The position numbers were made by a program, and so were the translations under genes. A stretch of 64,000 nucleotides of DNA from assembly GCF_000744885.1 (NCBI RefSeq), contig NZ_JQMV01000003.1:1674001-1738000 (forward strand), read 5' to 3'. Below, one piece after another: positions 37,114-48,182 of this stretch (the first letter of the stretch is position 1; each line of letters begins with the position of its first letter). The stretch comes from Thermus amyloliquefaciens. GTDB taxonomy: Bacteria > Deinococcota > Deinococci > Deinococcales > Thermaceae. The notes beneath the pieces are model-generated. The model had not been told where the DNA came from. It ran no database searches and worked only from the letters and a program-made list of their open reading frames with translations.

Positions 37114-38263
37114 CAGACTTGACCGCTATTCTGCATAGAGCCCCAGGAACCGCAGGGCAGCCAGGGGGTTGAAGGAGAAAACCTCCAAGGCCGCCTTCTT
37201 CCGGCGCACCCCCTTCCAGTTCAACCACGAGACCAAGTGCGCCCGCAACACCGCCAGCACCTCACCCCCTCGCCCCCGCACCTGAAAGGCGTCCTCCCGC
37301 AAAAGCACATCCCGCACCCAGAAGGAACCATTCTCCACCCCCCATCGCCCCACCCAAATCTCCCCCAGCACCCGGGCGTCCGCCTCCTCCGGCCCCAGGC
37401 TCGTGAGCGCGTACCCCTCCGTCCGCCTCACCTCCCCCGTCCCCTTCACCACCACCTCCCGCACCAGCCGCACCGCCTGCCTGGCCCCAGGAAAGGCCGC
37501 CACCTCCGGGGGCAACACCGGAGAAGCCCACACCTCGTACCGCCTCACCTCCCCGTCTGCCTCCCGCACCCACTCCGCCCGCGTCTCCCCAGGCAGGGCT
37601 CCTCGCGCCATCCCCGCAAACACCTCCCGCACCCACCCCAAAAGCCCCCCCTGGTTCCCCTTCACCACCAGGAGGTACTCCCCCCCTTTGCCCGCACCTG
37701 GCGGGCCACCTCGGGGTACAAAAACCCCGCATCCCCCACCACCACCTTCCCCACAAGCCCCTCGGCCCCCAGGCGCTCCAAAAGCTCCAGAAGCGCCTTG
37801 TCCTCCCTTCCCTCCGCCCTGGCCTGGGCCAGGGTGCGCCCCAGGGAAAGGGCCCAGGCCTCCACCAGGCGGACCTGGGGGCTCTTGCCCTTCCCGCTCC
37901 CTCGCAGCACCTTGCCGTCGGCCACCAGGACCTTTTCCCCTTCCAGCTCCCTTCCCGGGAAGACCTTGGCCAGGGCCTCCGCCAGGGCCTGGGGGTCCAG
38001 GCGGTGAAGGAGTTGGGTGAGGGCGGTGTGGCCCGGGGCCTTGCGCAGGCCCAGGTGGGGGAGGAGGTGGGGGTTGGCGCGGGCAAAGCGGGAGACGCCG
38101 CGCAGGGAGTCCACGCGGGAGAGGAAGGCCAAAAGAACCAGGGCCAGCAGGCCCCAGAGGGGGTAGCGGCGGTTGTGGGCCCGGGGGTCGGGAACCTGGG
38201 ATAGGGCTTCGCGCAGGGTCATGGGAATCATTTACCCCAAAAGGGGTATAACGGTCAAGTCTG
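37114..38263 (-). mobile_element. ISAs1-family insertion sequence, copy 3 (nested)
   Basis: 1150 bp with a perfect 10-bp duplication GGGGAGCGCG (37104-37113 and 38264-38273). I see no difference from copy 1 in the stretches compared, so the two may be a recent pair. Confidence 0.94.
37126..38231 (-). CDS. ISAs1-family transposase, two frames (copy 3)
   Basis: Same two-frame transposase as in copy 1: frame one 38231-37662, frame two ending at 37126, joined by a -1 shift at seven G near 37685. The catalytic Asp, Asp and Glu regions are all present. It lies on the strand opposite to the IS481 transposase it interrupts. Confidence 0.88.
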
Positions 38264-39296
38264 GGGGAGCGCGGAAGGCCCGGGAACTCCAAGAGGCCGG
38301 GGCCGGCGATCCCACGGTTCAGGAGCGCTTACGGAAGCTCAAACAGGTGGAGGCGCTCAGGAAATACCGGGTGGGCTGGCCCGAGATCCAGGAGCTTTTG
38401 GGGATCAGCCGGGCCACCTATTACCGCTGGCGGAAACGCCTCAAGGAAGAGGGCCTTGCCGGTCTTAAGCCTCGGTCAAGACGTCCTCAGCGCTTGCGGA
38501 GGAGGATTTACTGGTCTTCCGATCTGCTGATCCGGGTGGAAGCCCTAAGGAAGGAGAACCCCACCTGGGGCCGCTGGCCGATTTGGCTGACCCTAAGGAA
38601 GGAGGGCTTTGCGGTGAGCGAGCGCACCGTGGGGCGGATCCTGGCCTACCTTGAAGGGAGCGGACGCGTGGAGAGCGTGGCCAGTTTTTTGGCCAGGAGG
38701 GGAAGGGGAAAGGGAAGGGGAAGACCCAGGAGGCCCTATGCGCAAAGGAAGCCCAAGGGATACGAGGTGGGTCACCCTGGCGACCTTATCCAGGTGGATA
38801 CCCTCACCGTGACCCTGGGCCCTGGGGAGACGATCCAGCACTTCTCGGCCGTCGACCTCTTCACCCGTTTCTCCCTTGCGGAAGTCCACACCCGAGCCAC
38901 GGCCAACCTGGCGGCCAGCTTTCTTGCCCGCCTGATGGTGCAAGCGCCTTTTCCTATCCGTGCGGTGCAGGTGGATGGGGGCAGCGAGTTTATGTCCGAT
39001 TTTGAGGAGGTCTGTGAACGTTTGGGCGTTAAGCTCTTCGTTCTTCCTCCGAGGAGCCCCAAGCTCAATGGTCACGTGGAGCGGATGCAGCGGACCTTTA
39101 GGGATGAGTTCTACACACGGCCGTTGCCTTCACAGATCCCCGAGCTCCAAAGGGAGCTTGACGCCTACCTGGACCACTACAACCGCCGGCGACCCCACCG
39201 GGCCTTGGGGGGCCTGGCCCCTTTAGAGTACCTGGCTAGAATACGGGGGGAGGCGGTCCCCACAGAGTCTCAAATGTGTTGACCGACTACACCTCC

Positions 39297-39325
39297 TTGA
39301 CAGGGCAAAGGGGGAAGGCTAGACT
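39297..39325 (+). promoter_or_regulatory. tRNA-Lys promoter
   Basis: TTGACA (39297-39302), a 17-base spacer and TAGACT (39320-39325), 14 bases before the tRNA. It is close to consensus, as expected for stable RNA. The IS481 end is only five bases upstream. Confidence 0.75.
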
Positions 39326-39339
39326 AGCCTTTGGCGCTT

Positions 39340-39415
39340 GGGCCGCTAGCTCAACCGGTAGAGCAACCGACTCTTAATCGGTGGGTTACAGGTTCGAGTC
39401 CTGTGCGGCCCACCA
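39340..39415 (+). tRNA. tRNA-Lys (CTT)
   Basis: A 76-base cloverleaf with acceptor stem GGGCCGC / GCGGCCC, D-arm with AGCTCAACCGGTAGAGC, anticodon stem ACCGA / TCGGT around the loop CTCTTAA (anticodon CTT), T-arm GGTTCGAGTCC and an encoded CCA end. It reads AAG codons, which dominate lysine usage in this GC-rich genome. Confidence 0.96.
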
Positions 39416-39420
39416 AACGA

Positions 39421-39444
39421 CCCCGGGGAACCCCCGGGGTTTTC
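39421..39444 (+). terminator. Terminator after tRNA-Lys
   Basis: CCCCGGGG, AACC and CCCGGGG form a GC-only hairpin followed by TTTTCCGTT. Confidence 0.75.
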
Positions 39445-39460
39445 CGTTACCATGGGGCCC

Positions 39461-40486
39461 ATGAGGCTCCCCCGAACCCCTTTGGACCTATTGGACCTGG
39501 ACCTCCCCCGGGGCGAACCCTGGGGCTACGCCTTTGCCCAAAGCCTCCTCCAAGCCCCCTGGGCCTGGCGCGCCTTGCGGCCCACCCCGGGGCTTTTGCA
39601 ACTCATGGGGCAGGACCTCGAGGCCCTCTCCCGGGAACTGGAGGAGAGGCGAAGGGCGTACCCCTTGTCCGACCTGGGGGAACGCCCCCCCCACCCCGCC
39701 GAGGAGGAGGCCTTGGCCGCCCTCCTCGCCCGCAACCCCGAGGCCCTGGCCCGGGTGCTTCAGGCCCATGGCCCCTACCCCTTCGCCCTCCACCGGGCCT
39801 TCCGCTTCGGGGGGGAGGTGCGCCCCCTGCCCCAGCCCCGCCTGCCCCGGGAGGGGGAGCTCATCGGCTACGAGGCCCAGCTCCAGGCCCTGGAGGCCAA
39901 CGCCAGGCGCTTTCTCTCCGGCAAACCCGCCCTGCACACCCTCCTTTACGGGGCCCGGGGCACGGGCAAGAGCACCGCGGCCAAGGGCCTCCTGCGCCTT
40001 CCCGAAGCCCGCATGGTGGAGGTGGAGCCTAAGGCCTTGGCCCACCTGGAAAGCCTCCTGGAGCGGCTTGCCCTCCTCCCCCACCGCTTCTTCCTCTTCC
40101 TGGACGACCTCTCCCTGGACCCCGAGGAGGAGGCTTTCCACCACCTGAAGGCCCTCCTGGAGGGAAGCCTCGAGGGGCCCCCGGAGAACGTCCTCCTCCT
40201 GGCCACCTCCAACCGCCGCCACCTGGTGCGCAGGACCGGGGAAAACCCGCTTCCCGGGGAAGATCCCCAGGCCTGGGACGCCCTCCAGGACACCCTGGCC
40301 CTCTCCGAGCGCTTCGGCCTGGTCCTCACCTTCCCGCCCTTTGACAAGGGCCTTTTCCTGCGGGCGGTGGCCCACCACCTGGGCCGCCCCCTGACCCCGG
40401 AAGAGGAAAGGAAGGCCCTCCGCTTCGCCCTACAAAAGGGCTTCTCCGGGCGCGTGGCCCGGCAGTTCGCCCAAAGCCTGCTCTAA
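39461..40486 (+). CDS. DUF815-type AAA ATPase
   Basis: A 341-residue P-loop ATPase of the DUF815 family, function unknown. Walker A is LLYGARGTGKSTAAKGL near residue 170, Walker B FFLFLDDLSLDPEEE. A sensor-like LLATSNRRHLV and ERFGLVLTFPPFDK follow, all hallmarks of this family. The N-terminal 140 residues are helical. ATG 39461 is 7 bases after TACCAT (leaderless layout); an ATG 9 bases upstream overlaps that box. Its TAA stop lies in the end of a dispersed repeat. Confidence 0.85.
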   Translation: MRLPRTPLDLLDLDLPRGEPWGYAFAQSLLQAPWAWRALRPTPGLLQLMGQDLEALSRELEERRRAYPLSDLGERPPHPAEEEALAALLARNPEALARVLQAHGPYPFALHRAFRFGGEVRPLPQPRLPREGELIGYEAQLQALEANARRFLSGKPALHTLLYGARGTGKSTAAKGLLRLPEARMVEVEPKALAHLESLLERLALLPHRFFLFLDDLSLDPEEEAFHHLKALLEGSLEGPPENVLLLATSNRRHLVRRTGENPLPGEDPQAWDALQDTLALSERFGLVLTFPPFDKGLFLRAVAHHLGRPLTPEEERKALRFALQKGFSGRVARQFAQSLL

Positions 40487-40578
40487 GTACCCCGTCGTGG
40501 CCTAAGCCACGACGGGGGCCCCAGAAAAGCGTTGACCAGCGCCCTTCTTCCCTTGCGGCAACCTCCACGCAGCGGCTC

Positions 40579-40581
<3 letters not shown>
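40484..40581 (+). repeat. Dispersed stop-codon-associated repeat, copy 5
   Basis: 98 bp filling the gap between convergent genes. The left end TAAGTACC holds the DUF815 stop and the right end GGCTCTTA holds the pyrG stop. It begins with a perfect 12-bp hairpin CCCCGTCGTGGC / GCCACGACGGGG around CTAA, then the family core CCCCAGAAAAG, CGCCCTTCTTCCC and TTGCGGCAACCTCCA. Confidence 0.78.
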
Positions 40582-42234
<1,653 letters not shown>

Positions 42235-42289
42235 TTAGCCTACCACATCTGGCAAAAGGGGCTAGGGTTATGGTAGAGTTTTCTTTGGC

Positions 42290-42324
42290 GTTCTTGCGGG
42301 GTCCCCCGATCCCCCGGCAAGAAC
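42290..42324 (+). promoter_or_regulatory. Structured leader of the rplM-rpsI mRNA
   Basis: Arms GTTCTTGC (42290-42297) and GCAAGAAC (42317-42324) can extend through GGGG / CCCC with one bulged G, enclosing a C-rich loop. The hairpin sits about 30 bases before the L13 start and ahead of its AAGGAGGG ribosome site. A control site for r-protein feedback is plausible but unproven. Confidence 0.5.
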
Positions 42325-42353
42325 AGGGTGTATCGCTAAGGAGGGCCCTGGAA

Positions 42354-42785
42354 ATGCAGCCCAAGACGTACGTGCCGGAAAAGATTGAACCCCGGTGGGT
42401 TCTCATTGACGCCGAGGGCAAGACCCTGGGGCGGCTCGCCACCCAGATCGCCACCCTCCTCCGGGGCAAGCATCGCCCCGACTGGACGCCCAACATGGCC
42501 ATGGGCGACTTCGTGGTGGTGGTGAACGCCGACAAGATCCGCCTCACGGGCAAGAAGCTGAAGCAGAAGATCTACACCCGGTATAGCGGCTACCAGGGGG
42601 GGCTTAAGGAGATCCCCGCGGAGAAGATGCTGGCCACCCACCCCGAGAGGGTGCTGGAGCACGCGGTGAAGGGCATGCTCCCCAAGGGGCCCTTGGGCCG
42701 GAGGCTCTTTAGGCGCCTCAAGGTCTACGCCGGCCCCACCCACCCCCATCAGGCCCAGAAGCCGGTGAAGCTGGAGGTCAAGTGA
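42354..42785 (+). CDS. rplM: 50S ribosomal protein L13
   Basis: Early-assembly 23S rRNA-binding protein. The 143-residue product has the family stretches [50 protein letters not shown] and [25 protein letters not shown] 42354 has AAGGAGGG upstream. The stop overlaps the S9 start (TGATG), the standard L13-S9 operon. Confidence 0.97.
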   Translation: MQPKTYVPEKIEPRWVLIDAEGKTLGRLATQIATLLRGKHRPDWTPNMAMGDFVVVVNADKIRLTGKKLKQKIYTRYSGYQGGLKEIPAEKMLATHPERVLEHAVKGMLPKGPLGRRLFRRLKVYAGPTHPHQAQKPVKLEVK

Positions 42786-43171
42786 TGGAGCAGTACTACG
42801 GCACCGGAAGGCGTAAGGAGGCGGTGGCTCGGGTTTTCCTCCGGCCCGGTAGCGGCAAGATCACCGTGAACGGCCAGGACTTCCAAGACTATTTCCAGGG
42901 TCTGGTGCGGGCGGTGGCGGCCCTGGAGCCCCTTAGGGTGGTGGACGCCCTGGGGCGCTTTGACGCCTACATCACCGTGCGGGGGGGCGGCAAGAGCGGC
43001 CAGGTGGACGCCATCAAGCTGGGGGTGGCCCGGGCCCTTCTCCGCTACAACCCCGACTACCGCGCCAAGCTCAAGCCCTTGGGCTTCCTCACCCGGGACG
43101 CCCGCGTGGTGGAGCGCAAGAAGTACGGCAAGCACAAGGCCCGCCGCGCACCCCAGTACTCCAAGCGCTAG
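42785..43171 (+). CDS. rpsI: 30S ribosomal protein S9
   Basis: Head protein of the 30S subunit whose C-terminal tail reaches the P-site tRNA. The 128-residue product shows [34 protein letters not shown] and the basic tail [17 protein letters not shown] ending in the conserved SKR. ATG 42785 is preferred to a GTG one codon earlier by agreement in length with Thermus S9. Convergent with addA, overlapping by four bases. Confidence 0.97.
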   Translation: MEQYYGTGRRKEAVARVFLRPGSGKITVNGQDFQDYFQGLVRAVAALEPLRVVDALGRFDAYITVRGGGKSGQVDAIKLGVARALLRYNPDYRAKLKPLGFLTRDARVVERKKYGKHKARRAPQYSKR

Positions 43172-45876
43172 GGCAGACCTCCCTGGACCCCCGGGGGCAC
43201 CTCCCCGGGGGTCTTCCCCTCTTCCAGCTCCCGGAGGGCCTCCCGCAGCTCCTCGGGGGTAAAGGGGTGCACCCTTTGCGGGCGCAGGTACACGAGCCGG
43301 GCCTCGGCCTCCACCCCCCAGGCCCGGCGGACGGCCTCCCAGTAGAGGGCGAGCTGGAGGCGGTAGGCCTCGGGGCGCACCTCCCGGTCGGTCTTGTAGT
43401 CGTCCAGGTACCACCGCCCCCCCACCCGGTAAAGGCGGTCCAGCACCCCGTACCAGACGGTGCCGGAAAGGGGCAGGACCAGGGGAAGCTCGGCGTGGTC
43501 CTCCTCCCGGGCCTCGAGGGGCGGAAGCGCCCTCCCCAGCATGCCCCGGTGGTTCCGAAGGAGGAGGCGCACCTCGGCCAGGAGGCGCGCCCGCTCCCCC
43601 TCGGCGAAGGGCAGGGCCACCTCCTGCAGGAGGAGGGCCCCCATGGCCCCCTCGTCCTCCGGGTCCAGGTTCCGGGCCAGGGCGTAGTGCACCAGGGTGC
43701 CCAGGGCCCGGGCGAACTTCGGCAACACCTCCCCCTCCATGGCCTCGGCCAGGGGCAAGGGCTCCCCTTCCGCCTTGCGGTGGGCGCTGGGGGAATACAC
43801 CGGGGGAAAGGGCTTGGGTGCCAAGGCCAAGGAGGCGTAAGGGGCGGGAGGGGGCAGAACCCCAGGCCCCGGGGAAGGGGGCGGCAAGGCGCCCCCTGAG
43901 GGGTGGAGCCGCACCCGGGGATCCCGGGAGTCCGGACCCAGGCCCAAGTCCATGAGGGCCTTGGCCCAAGGGCCCGGGTGGGCCGAGCTGCTCCCCGTGA
44001 GCAAAAGGACATCCCGGGCCCGGGAAAGGGCCACGTAAAGAAGCCTCAAGGCCTCCTCCTCCGCCGCCTCCTTCAGGGCCTGCCTCACCTGGGGATAGGC
44101 CGGGGTGCCCCTCAGGGCCACCTCCCCCCCAAGCCCCACCAAAAGGGGCTCCTCCCGGGAGAACTCCCCCCGGGAAAGGTCAAAGACCCCCACCACCGGC
44201 CATTCCAGCCCCTTGGCGGCGTGGACGGTGAGGACGTTCACCCCCTCGCTCCCCTCGGGAAGCTCGGCGGCCTCGGGATCCTGCGCCCGCGCCCTTAGCC
44301 ACTCCAAAAGGGCCTCAAGATCAGGGAAGCGCTCGGAGGCGGCCAGAAGAAGCAGGGTGTCCAGGTTGGTGCGGGCTCTGGCGGAAAGCCGCTTGAGGAA
44401 AGTCTCGTCCCGCACCAGGGTCTTGAGGGCCTCGAGGGGCCGCTTCCCCGCCAGCTCCCTCAGCCAGCCCAGGCGGCCCTTCACCTCCGGGGGCAGGTGG
44501 TCCAGGGGGTTGGGCTGCCGAAGGGCCTCCTCCACCTGCCCCAGGTCCAGGCCCAGGAAAGGACCCCGGAGGAAGGCCAAGAGGGAAAGGCGTTCCTCCG
44601 GGGAAAAGGGCCCCTCCAAAAGGGCCACCTTCAGGGCATGGTACACGTCCCGCACCTCTGGCCGCCTAAAGAAGCTGCGCCCCCTGCGGATCCCATACGG
44701 CACCCCGAGGGCGCGGAAAGCCCGCTCCAGGTGGGGAAGGCTGCTGCGGCTTCGCACCAAGACCGCCATATCCCCAAAAGCGTAGCCCTCCTCCCTGAGG
44801 GCCAGAAGCCTGCGGGCCAGCACCCCCGCCTCCTCCTCCCGCTTCGCCTCCAGCTGCCCCTCCCCCACCACCCAGTGAACCTCCACACGCCCTTCCCCCT
44901 CGCGCCGGGGCTGCACCTGCACCCCTTCCGGACCCGGGAAGAACTTCTCCACAAAGGCGTTTAAAAAGGCGGCCAGCCCCGGGGCGTGGCGGAAGGTCTC
45001 CCCCAAAAGACGCACCTCGGCCCTCGCCAAGGCCTGGCGGAAAACCTCCACCCGGGCGTTGCGGAAAAGGTAGATGGACTGCTTGGGGTCCCCCACGGCC
45101 ACCACCCTGGCCCCCGCCTCCTCCAGGGCCTGGAAAAACCGCGCCTGCAAGGGGTTTACATCCTGGTACTCGTCCAGGAAGATATGGGGAAACCGCTCCA
45201 CCACCCGCTTAACCGCCTGGGGGTTTTCCAGGAGGCGGAGGGCGTGGGCCTCCAGGTCCGAGGGCCCCAAGAGGTCCAGGGTGCGCGCCCGATACCTCCT
45301 GAGGGCCTCTTGGAAAAGGGCCCAGACCCCCTCCGCCCCCGGTAAGGGCGTGAAGGCCGTCGCCAGGGAGCGCTTCTTGTACAGGCCCTGCAGGGCGTCC
45401 AGAAGCTCCCCCTCCTGCCCGGGGTCCAGGCCCTTTAGGTAGAGGAGGCTCCGGGCTTCCTCCAGGAAAAGGGCCTCGGCAAGGAACTCGTCCAAGACGT
45501 TGAAGTCGGGGTCCAGGGAGAGGAAGGGGGCGGTGTGGCGGAGGGCCTCCGCCATGAAGCCGTGGATGGTGGTGAAAAGGGCGCCATAGAGTTCCCGCTG
45601 GGCCAAGTGCCAATGCATGGAGGGTGCCGCCATGGGCAGGGAAGCGGGGCGATGCCCAAAGCCTTTCTGGGGTCCCGGGGCACTTATCCCCGCCTCCCCG
45701 TCCCCAAGGGCCCTCACCTCCTCCAGGATGCGTTCCCTGAGCTCCTCCGCCGCCTTGCGGGTAAAGGTGAGGGCGGCCATGCGCCTTAGGGGTACCCCCT
45801 GGCGCAGGAGGGCGAAAAGCTCCTGCACCAGGGTGTGGGTCTTCCCCGTGCCCGCCGAGGCCACGTAGAGCCTCAC
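43168..45876 (-). CDS. addA: AddA-like helicase-nuclease carrying an in-frame repeat
   Basis: ATP-dependent helicase/nuclease subunit for double-strand break repair. The 902-residue product has Walker [12 protein letters not shown] near residue 7, motif Ia [16 protein letters not shown], motif [36 protein letters not shown], and [13 protein letters not shown]-terminal RecB-type nuclease has YLDDYKTD and [11 protein letters not shown]. About 28 residues near position 65-92 (from [14 protein letters not shown] to SMHWHLA) are translated from a dispersed repeat. The GTG start overlaps the addB stop as GTGA. Confidence 0.88.
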   Translation of the reverse strand: MRLYVASAGTGKTHTLVQELFALLRQGVPLRRMAALTFTRKAAEELRERILEEVRALGDGEAGISAPGPQKGFGHRPASLPMAAPSMHWHLAQRELYGALFTTIHGFMAEALRHTAPFLSLDPDFNVLDEFLAEALFLEEARSLLYLKGLDPGQEGELLDALQGLYKKRSLATAFTPLPGAEGVWALFQEALRRYRARTLDLLGPSDLEAHALRLLENPQAVKRVVERFPHIFLDEYQDVNPLQARFFQALEEAGARVVAVGDPKQSIYLFRNARVEVFRQALARAEVRLLGETFRHAPGLAAFLNAFVEKFFPGPEGVQVQPRREGEGRVEVHWVVGEGQLEAKREEEAGVLARRLLALREEGYAFGDMAVLVRSRSSLPHLERAFRALGVPYGIRRGRSFFRRPEVRDVYHALKVALLEGPFSPEERLSLLAFLRGPFLGLDLGQVEEALRQPNPLDHLPPEVKGRLGWLRELAGKRPLEALKTLVRDETFLKRLSARARTNLDTLLLLAASERFPDLEALLEWLRARAQDPEAAELPEGSEGVNVLTVHAAKGLEWPVVGVFDLSRGEFSREEPLLVGLGGEVALRGTPAYPQVRQALKEAAEEEALRLLYVALSRARDVLLLTGSSSAHPGPWAKALMDLGLGPDSRDPRVRLHPSGGALPPPSPGPGVLPPPAPYASLALAPKPFPPVYSPSAHRKAEGEPLPLAEAMEGEVLPKFARALGTLVHYALARNLDPEDEGAMGALLLQEVALPFAEGERARLLAEVRLLLRNHRGMLGRALPPLEAREEDHAELPLVLPLSGTVWYGVLDRLYRVGGRWYLDDYKTDREVRPEAYRLQLALYWEAVRRAWGVEAEARLVYLRPQRVHPFTPEELREALRELEEGKTPGEVPPGVQGGLP
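45604..45686 (-). repeat. Dispersed repeat copy 6, inside the addA coding sequence
   Basis: 83 bp, on the minus strand from TAAGTGCC through CCCCAGAAAGGCTTTGGGCA, TCGCCCCGCTTCCCTGCCCA and TGGCGGCACCCTCCA to TTGGCACTTG. It closely matches copy 7. Unlike the other copies, its TAA is read out of frame (as ATA AGT), so no stop arises and addA stays open. Confidence 0.85.
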
Positions 45877-48083
45877 ACGTCCTCCTTTCGGCAGAGGTCC
45901 TGAAGGCCGCAGGTGAAGCAGTGGGGGCCAGGCCGTGGGGAAAACCCCCCCATCCCCCAGCGGCGGAGGGCCTCGTCCACCTGCGGGCGCACCTCCTCCA
46001 CCTGAGGGAGCCTCTCGCCCCTTCGGTAGGGGTTCTTGCGGTATGGGCGGGGCTCCCCCAGAAAGGCCCAGGTCCAGAGGTAAACCTCCCTAACCTCTTC
46101 CCTCTGCAAGAAGGCCCAAAGGGCATACCACTCCGTCCAGCGGTGCCGGGGGCCCAGGTCCGGATCCTTCCCTGGGGGAAGGAGGCGGTAAAGGTGGACC
46201 ACCCGGCCCCCCTCTTCCCGGCGCACCCCGTCCAGGCGCAGGGCGAACCTCTTCCCCGGCCAACGCACCCAAAAGCTCATGGCCTGAAGGAGGTCCTCAT
46301 GGGCCTTGAGCCAAGGGCCCACCCGTGGGTCGGCCAGGAGCCTGTCCCACCCCTCGGGCAGGAGGTGCCAGCCCAAGGCCCCATCCTCCGCCCGGAGGGG
46401 GAAGCGCTCCAGGTAAGCCCGGAAGGGGCACTCCCCGTGGCGGCGGAGCACCTCCAGGTGGGCGGGGGGGGCGCTGGAGGTGGGCAAAGGGGCGGCAAAG
46501 GGCTCCTCCGGCAGGGCCTCGAGGCGGCTTGCCGGGGGCAAGGGCTCGGGCCTCACCCCCCGCTCCAGGGGCGCGTGGGCCCCTGAGGGCCCCGCCTCTG
46601 GGTAGAGCAGGAAGACCTCCTCCCCCCGGGTGGACACCTCCTCCCAAAAAAGGGGGTCAAGGCCCTTGAGGCGCCGGGGTAGCCCCTTCAGGAAACCCCT
46701 TTCCCTAAGCTCCTCCAGGAGGAAGTAGTCCTCCCGCTCCCGCAAGCTGTACCGCCCCGCCACCCAGTCCAGCACATAAGCCCTTCTCGCCCGGATACCC
46801 AGGGCCCTTAAGGGGGGAAGCAGGGCCACCCCCCGGTTGGGCTCCGGGGGAAGGCTTTCGTCCAGCAAAAGGCTCCGCCACCAGGCCAAAGGGTTTCCCG
46901 CATCCGCCCTTAAGGCCAGGCGGAGGCGGAGGAGAAAGGGCTCCTTGGCCGAAACCCCAAGCCGCTCCAGGACCTCCTCCTCCCAGGCCAAGGGGTCGGG
47001 CCCCGGGGTGCGGAGCTCCTGGAAGGCCCTCCATTCCTCGCCAAGCCCCTCCCGCTCCGCCAAGGCCCCCAAGGCCTCCTCCCCCACCAGGCCCAGCCTC
47101 AAGGCCTTCCTCCCCAAGGCGGCAAACCCCAGGGCCAAGAGGTCCCGCCCCGTGGGGAAGGGGTTCAAAAGGGCCAAAACCCGCTCTCCCTCCTCGGTCT
47201 CCCCCAGGGCCCTCTCCCGGCCGTCGTAAAGGGGGAGGCCGTACTCGTCCTTGAGGAGGAGGAGCCCCCCGATGCGCTCCTCCGGGGCCACCACCAGCAC
47301 CTCCCAAGGGTCCAGCCCCTCCCCGCCCATCTCCCTTGGGGCCAGGGCCCGCTTCAAGGCCCTGAGGAGATGGCGGGTTTCCTCCACGGGGTTGGCCAGG
47401 GCCCAGACCTCCTTCCTGACGGGCCTAGGGGGAAGCTCCCGCCAGGGCTCCAGCCCCTCGGGAAGGAGCTCCAGGGTGAGAAGGACGGGCACCTCCCGGG
47501 CCAGGCGCCTTAGGAAGCGCAGGTCCAAAGGCCCCACCTCCCGGAAGCCGTCCACCACCACCAGATCCGGCCTGGGAAAGAGGCGAAGGGGCGCGCGGCC
47601 CGCCCGGTGGCGGACGTCGTCGTAGTCCAGCGCCTTTCCCTTCAGGCGCTCGTAGGTGAGGTAGACCCGCCTGAGCCGCCCCGCCTCCCCCTCCTTGGGC
47701 AGGGCGAAGGGGGAGAGGCCATAGCGCTTGAGTTCCGCAATGGCCCGGGCGAAAAGCCGGGCCTCCCCCGGGGCGATCCCCTCCCCCTGGAGGCTCCTCA
47801 AGGCCTCCCCCACCAGGGCCACCCTTCCCGCCCCGGGAAGCAAGGGGCCAAGCCGGCCCGCCTCGGCCAGGACCCGGTAGTAGAGGGCCTGGAAGGACAA
47901 AAACTCCAGGCCCAGCACCGCCCCCTGGGCCCCGAACAGGCGGTACACGTAGGCCCTTTGGTGGGGCAAGCCCACCCAGTAGACCCTTCCCCTCCGCCCC
48001 AAGACCTCCAAGGCCCATTCCCGGGCCAAGGTGGTCTTCCCCGAGGCAGGGGGGCCCAGGAGGGGATAGAGGCCGGGCTTCAT
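45873..48083 (-). CDS. addB: AddB-like helicase-nuclease subunit
   Basis: Partner of AddA. The 736-residue product has Walker A LLGPPASGKTTLAREW near residue 6, LDYDDVRHRAG, a VVVDGFREVGPLDLRFL Walker B-like strand, and a C-terminal iron-sulfur nuclease signature. The signature cysteines are one in RHGECPFRAYLE and three in HCFTCGLQDLCRKED. It is shorter than the roughly 1100-residue Bacillus AddB. ATG 48083 lies 8 bases after TAAACT (leaderless). A longer upstream frame adds only low-complexity sequence. Confidence 0.82.
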   Translation of the reverse strand: MKPGLYPLLGPPASGKTTLAREWALEVLGRRGRVYWVGLPHQRAYVYRLFGAQGAVLGLEFLSFQALYYRVLAEAGRLGPLLPGAGRVALVGEALRSLQGEGIAPGEARLFARAIAELKRYGLSPFALPKEGEAGRLRRVYLTYERLKGKALDYDDVRHRAGRAPLRLFPRPDLVVVDGFREVGPLDLRFLRRLAREVPVLLTLELLPEGLEPWRELPPRPVRKEVWALANPVEETRHLLRALKRALAPREMGGEGLDPWEVLVVAPEERIGGLLLLKDEYGLPLYDGRERALGETEEGERVLALLNPFPTGRDLLALGFAALGRKALRLGLVGEEALGALAEREGLGEEWRAFQELRTPGPDPLAWEEEVLERLGVSAKEPFLLRLRLALRADAGNPLAWWRSLLLDESLPPEPNRGVALLPPLRALGIRARRAYVLDWVAGRYSLREREDYFLLEELRERGFLKGLPRRLKGLDPLFWEEVSTRGEEVFLLYPEAGPSGAHAPLERGVRPEPLPPASRLEALPEEPFAAPLPTSSAPPAHLEVLRRHGECPFRAYLERFPLRAEDGALGWHLLPEGWDRLLADPRVGPWLKAHEDLLQAMSFWVRWPGKRFALRLDGVRREEGGRVVHLYRLLPPGKDPDLGPRHRWTEWYALWAFLQREEVREVYLWTWAFLGEPRPYRKNPYRRGERLPQVEEVRPQVDEALRRWGMGGFSPRPGPHCFTCGLQDLCRKEDV

Positions 48084-48182
48084 ACGGGGACAGTTTAAAA
48101 CCCAAGGGGCTTTGGGCCTAAACGGGGCTAGGCGACCCAGGGGCAAAGGCCCTGCCCAAGCGCGCAGGCCACCCCGGGGCAC

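Larger units (their letters stand above)
37070..39282 (+). pseudogene. IS481-family transposase split by an insertion
   Basis: The ATG at 37070 gives 14 codons (MQLTTVGKEVLRGA) before the ISAs1-type copy, then the frame resumes at 38274 and runs to 39282. An N-terminal helix-turn-helix reads GWPEIQELLGISRATYYRWRK. The integrase core has VDTLTV (first Asp), VQVDGGSEF (second Asp) and HVERMQRTFRDEF (Glu), then NRRRPHRALGGLAPLEYL. Removing the insert restores one open frame of about 350 residues. As it stands the transposase lacks its own start region. Confidence 0.88.
37011..39291 (+). mobile_element. IS481-family element interrupted by an ISAs1-family copy
   Basis: The ends are imperfect inverted repeats: TGTGAGACTGGAC...TGTGGGGACC on the left, and TGTAGTCGGTC...TGTGGGGACC read inward from the right. 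Subtracting the 1150-bp insert and its 10-bp duplication leaves about 1.12 kb, the usual IS481 size. The right end stops just before the tRNA-Lys promoter. Exact ends and target duplication are uncertain. Confidence 0.8.

Noticed and set aside
37126-38292. A 388-residue frame spanning ISAs1-type copy 3
   Set aside because: Its first half is a shadow frame; only the second half is the real transposase frame, which joins the other frame by a -1 shift.
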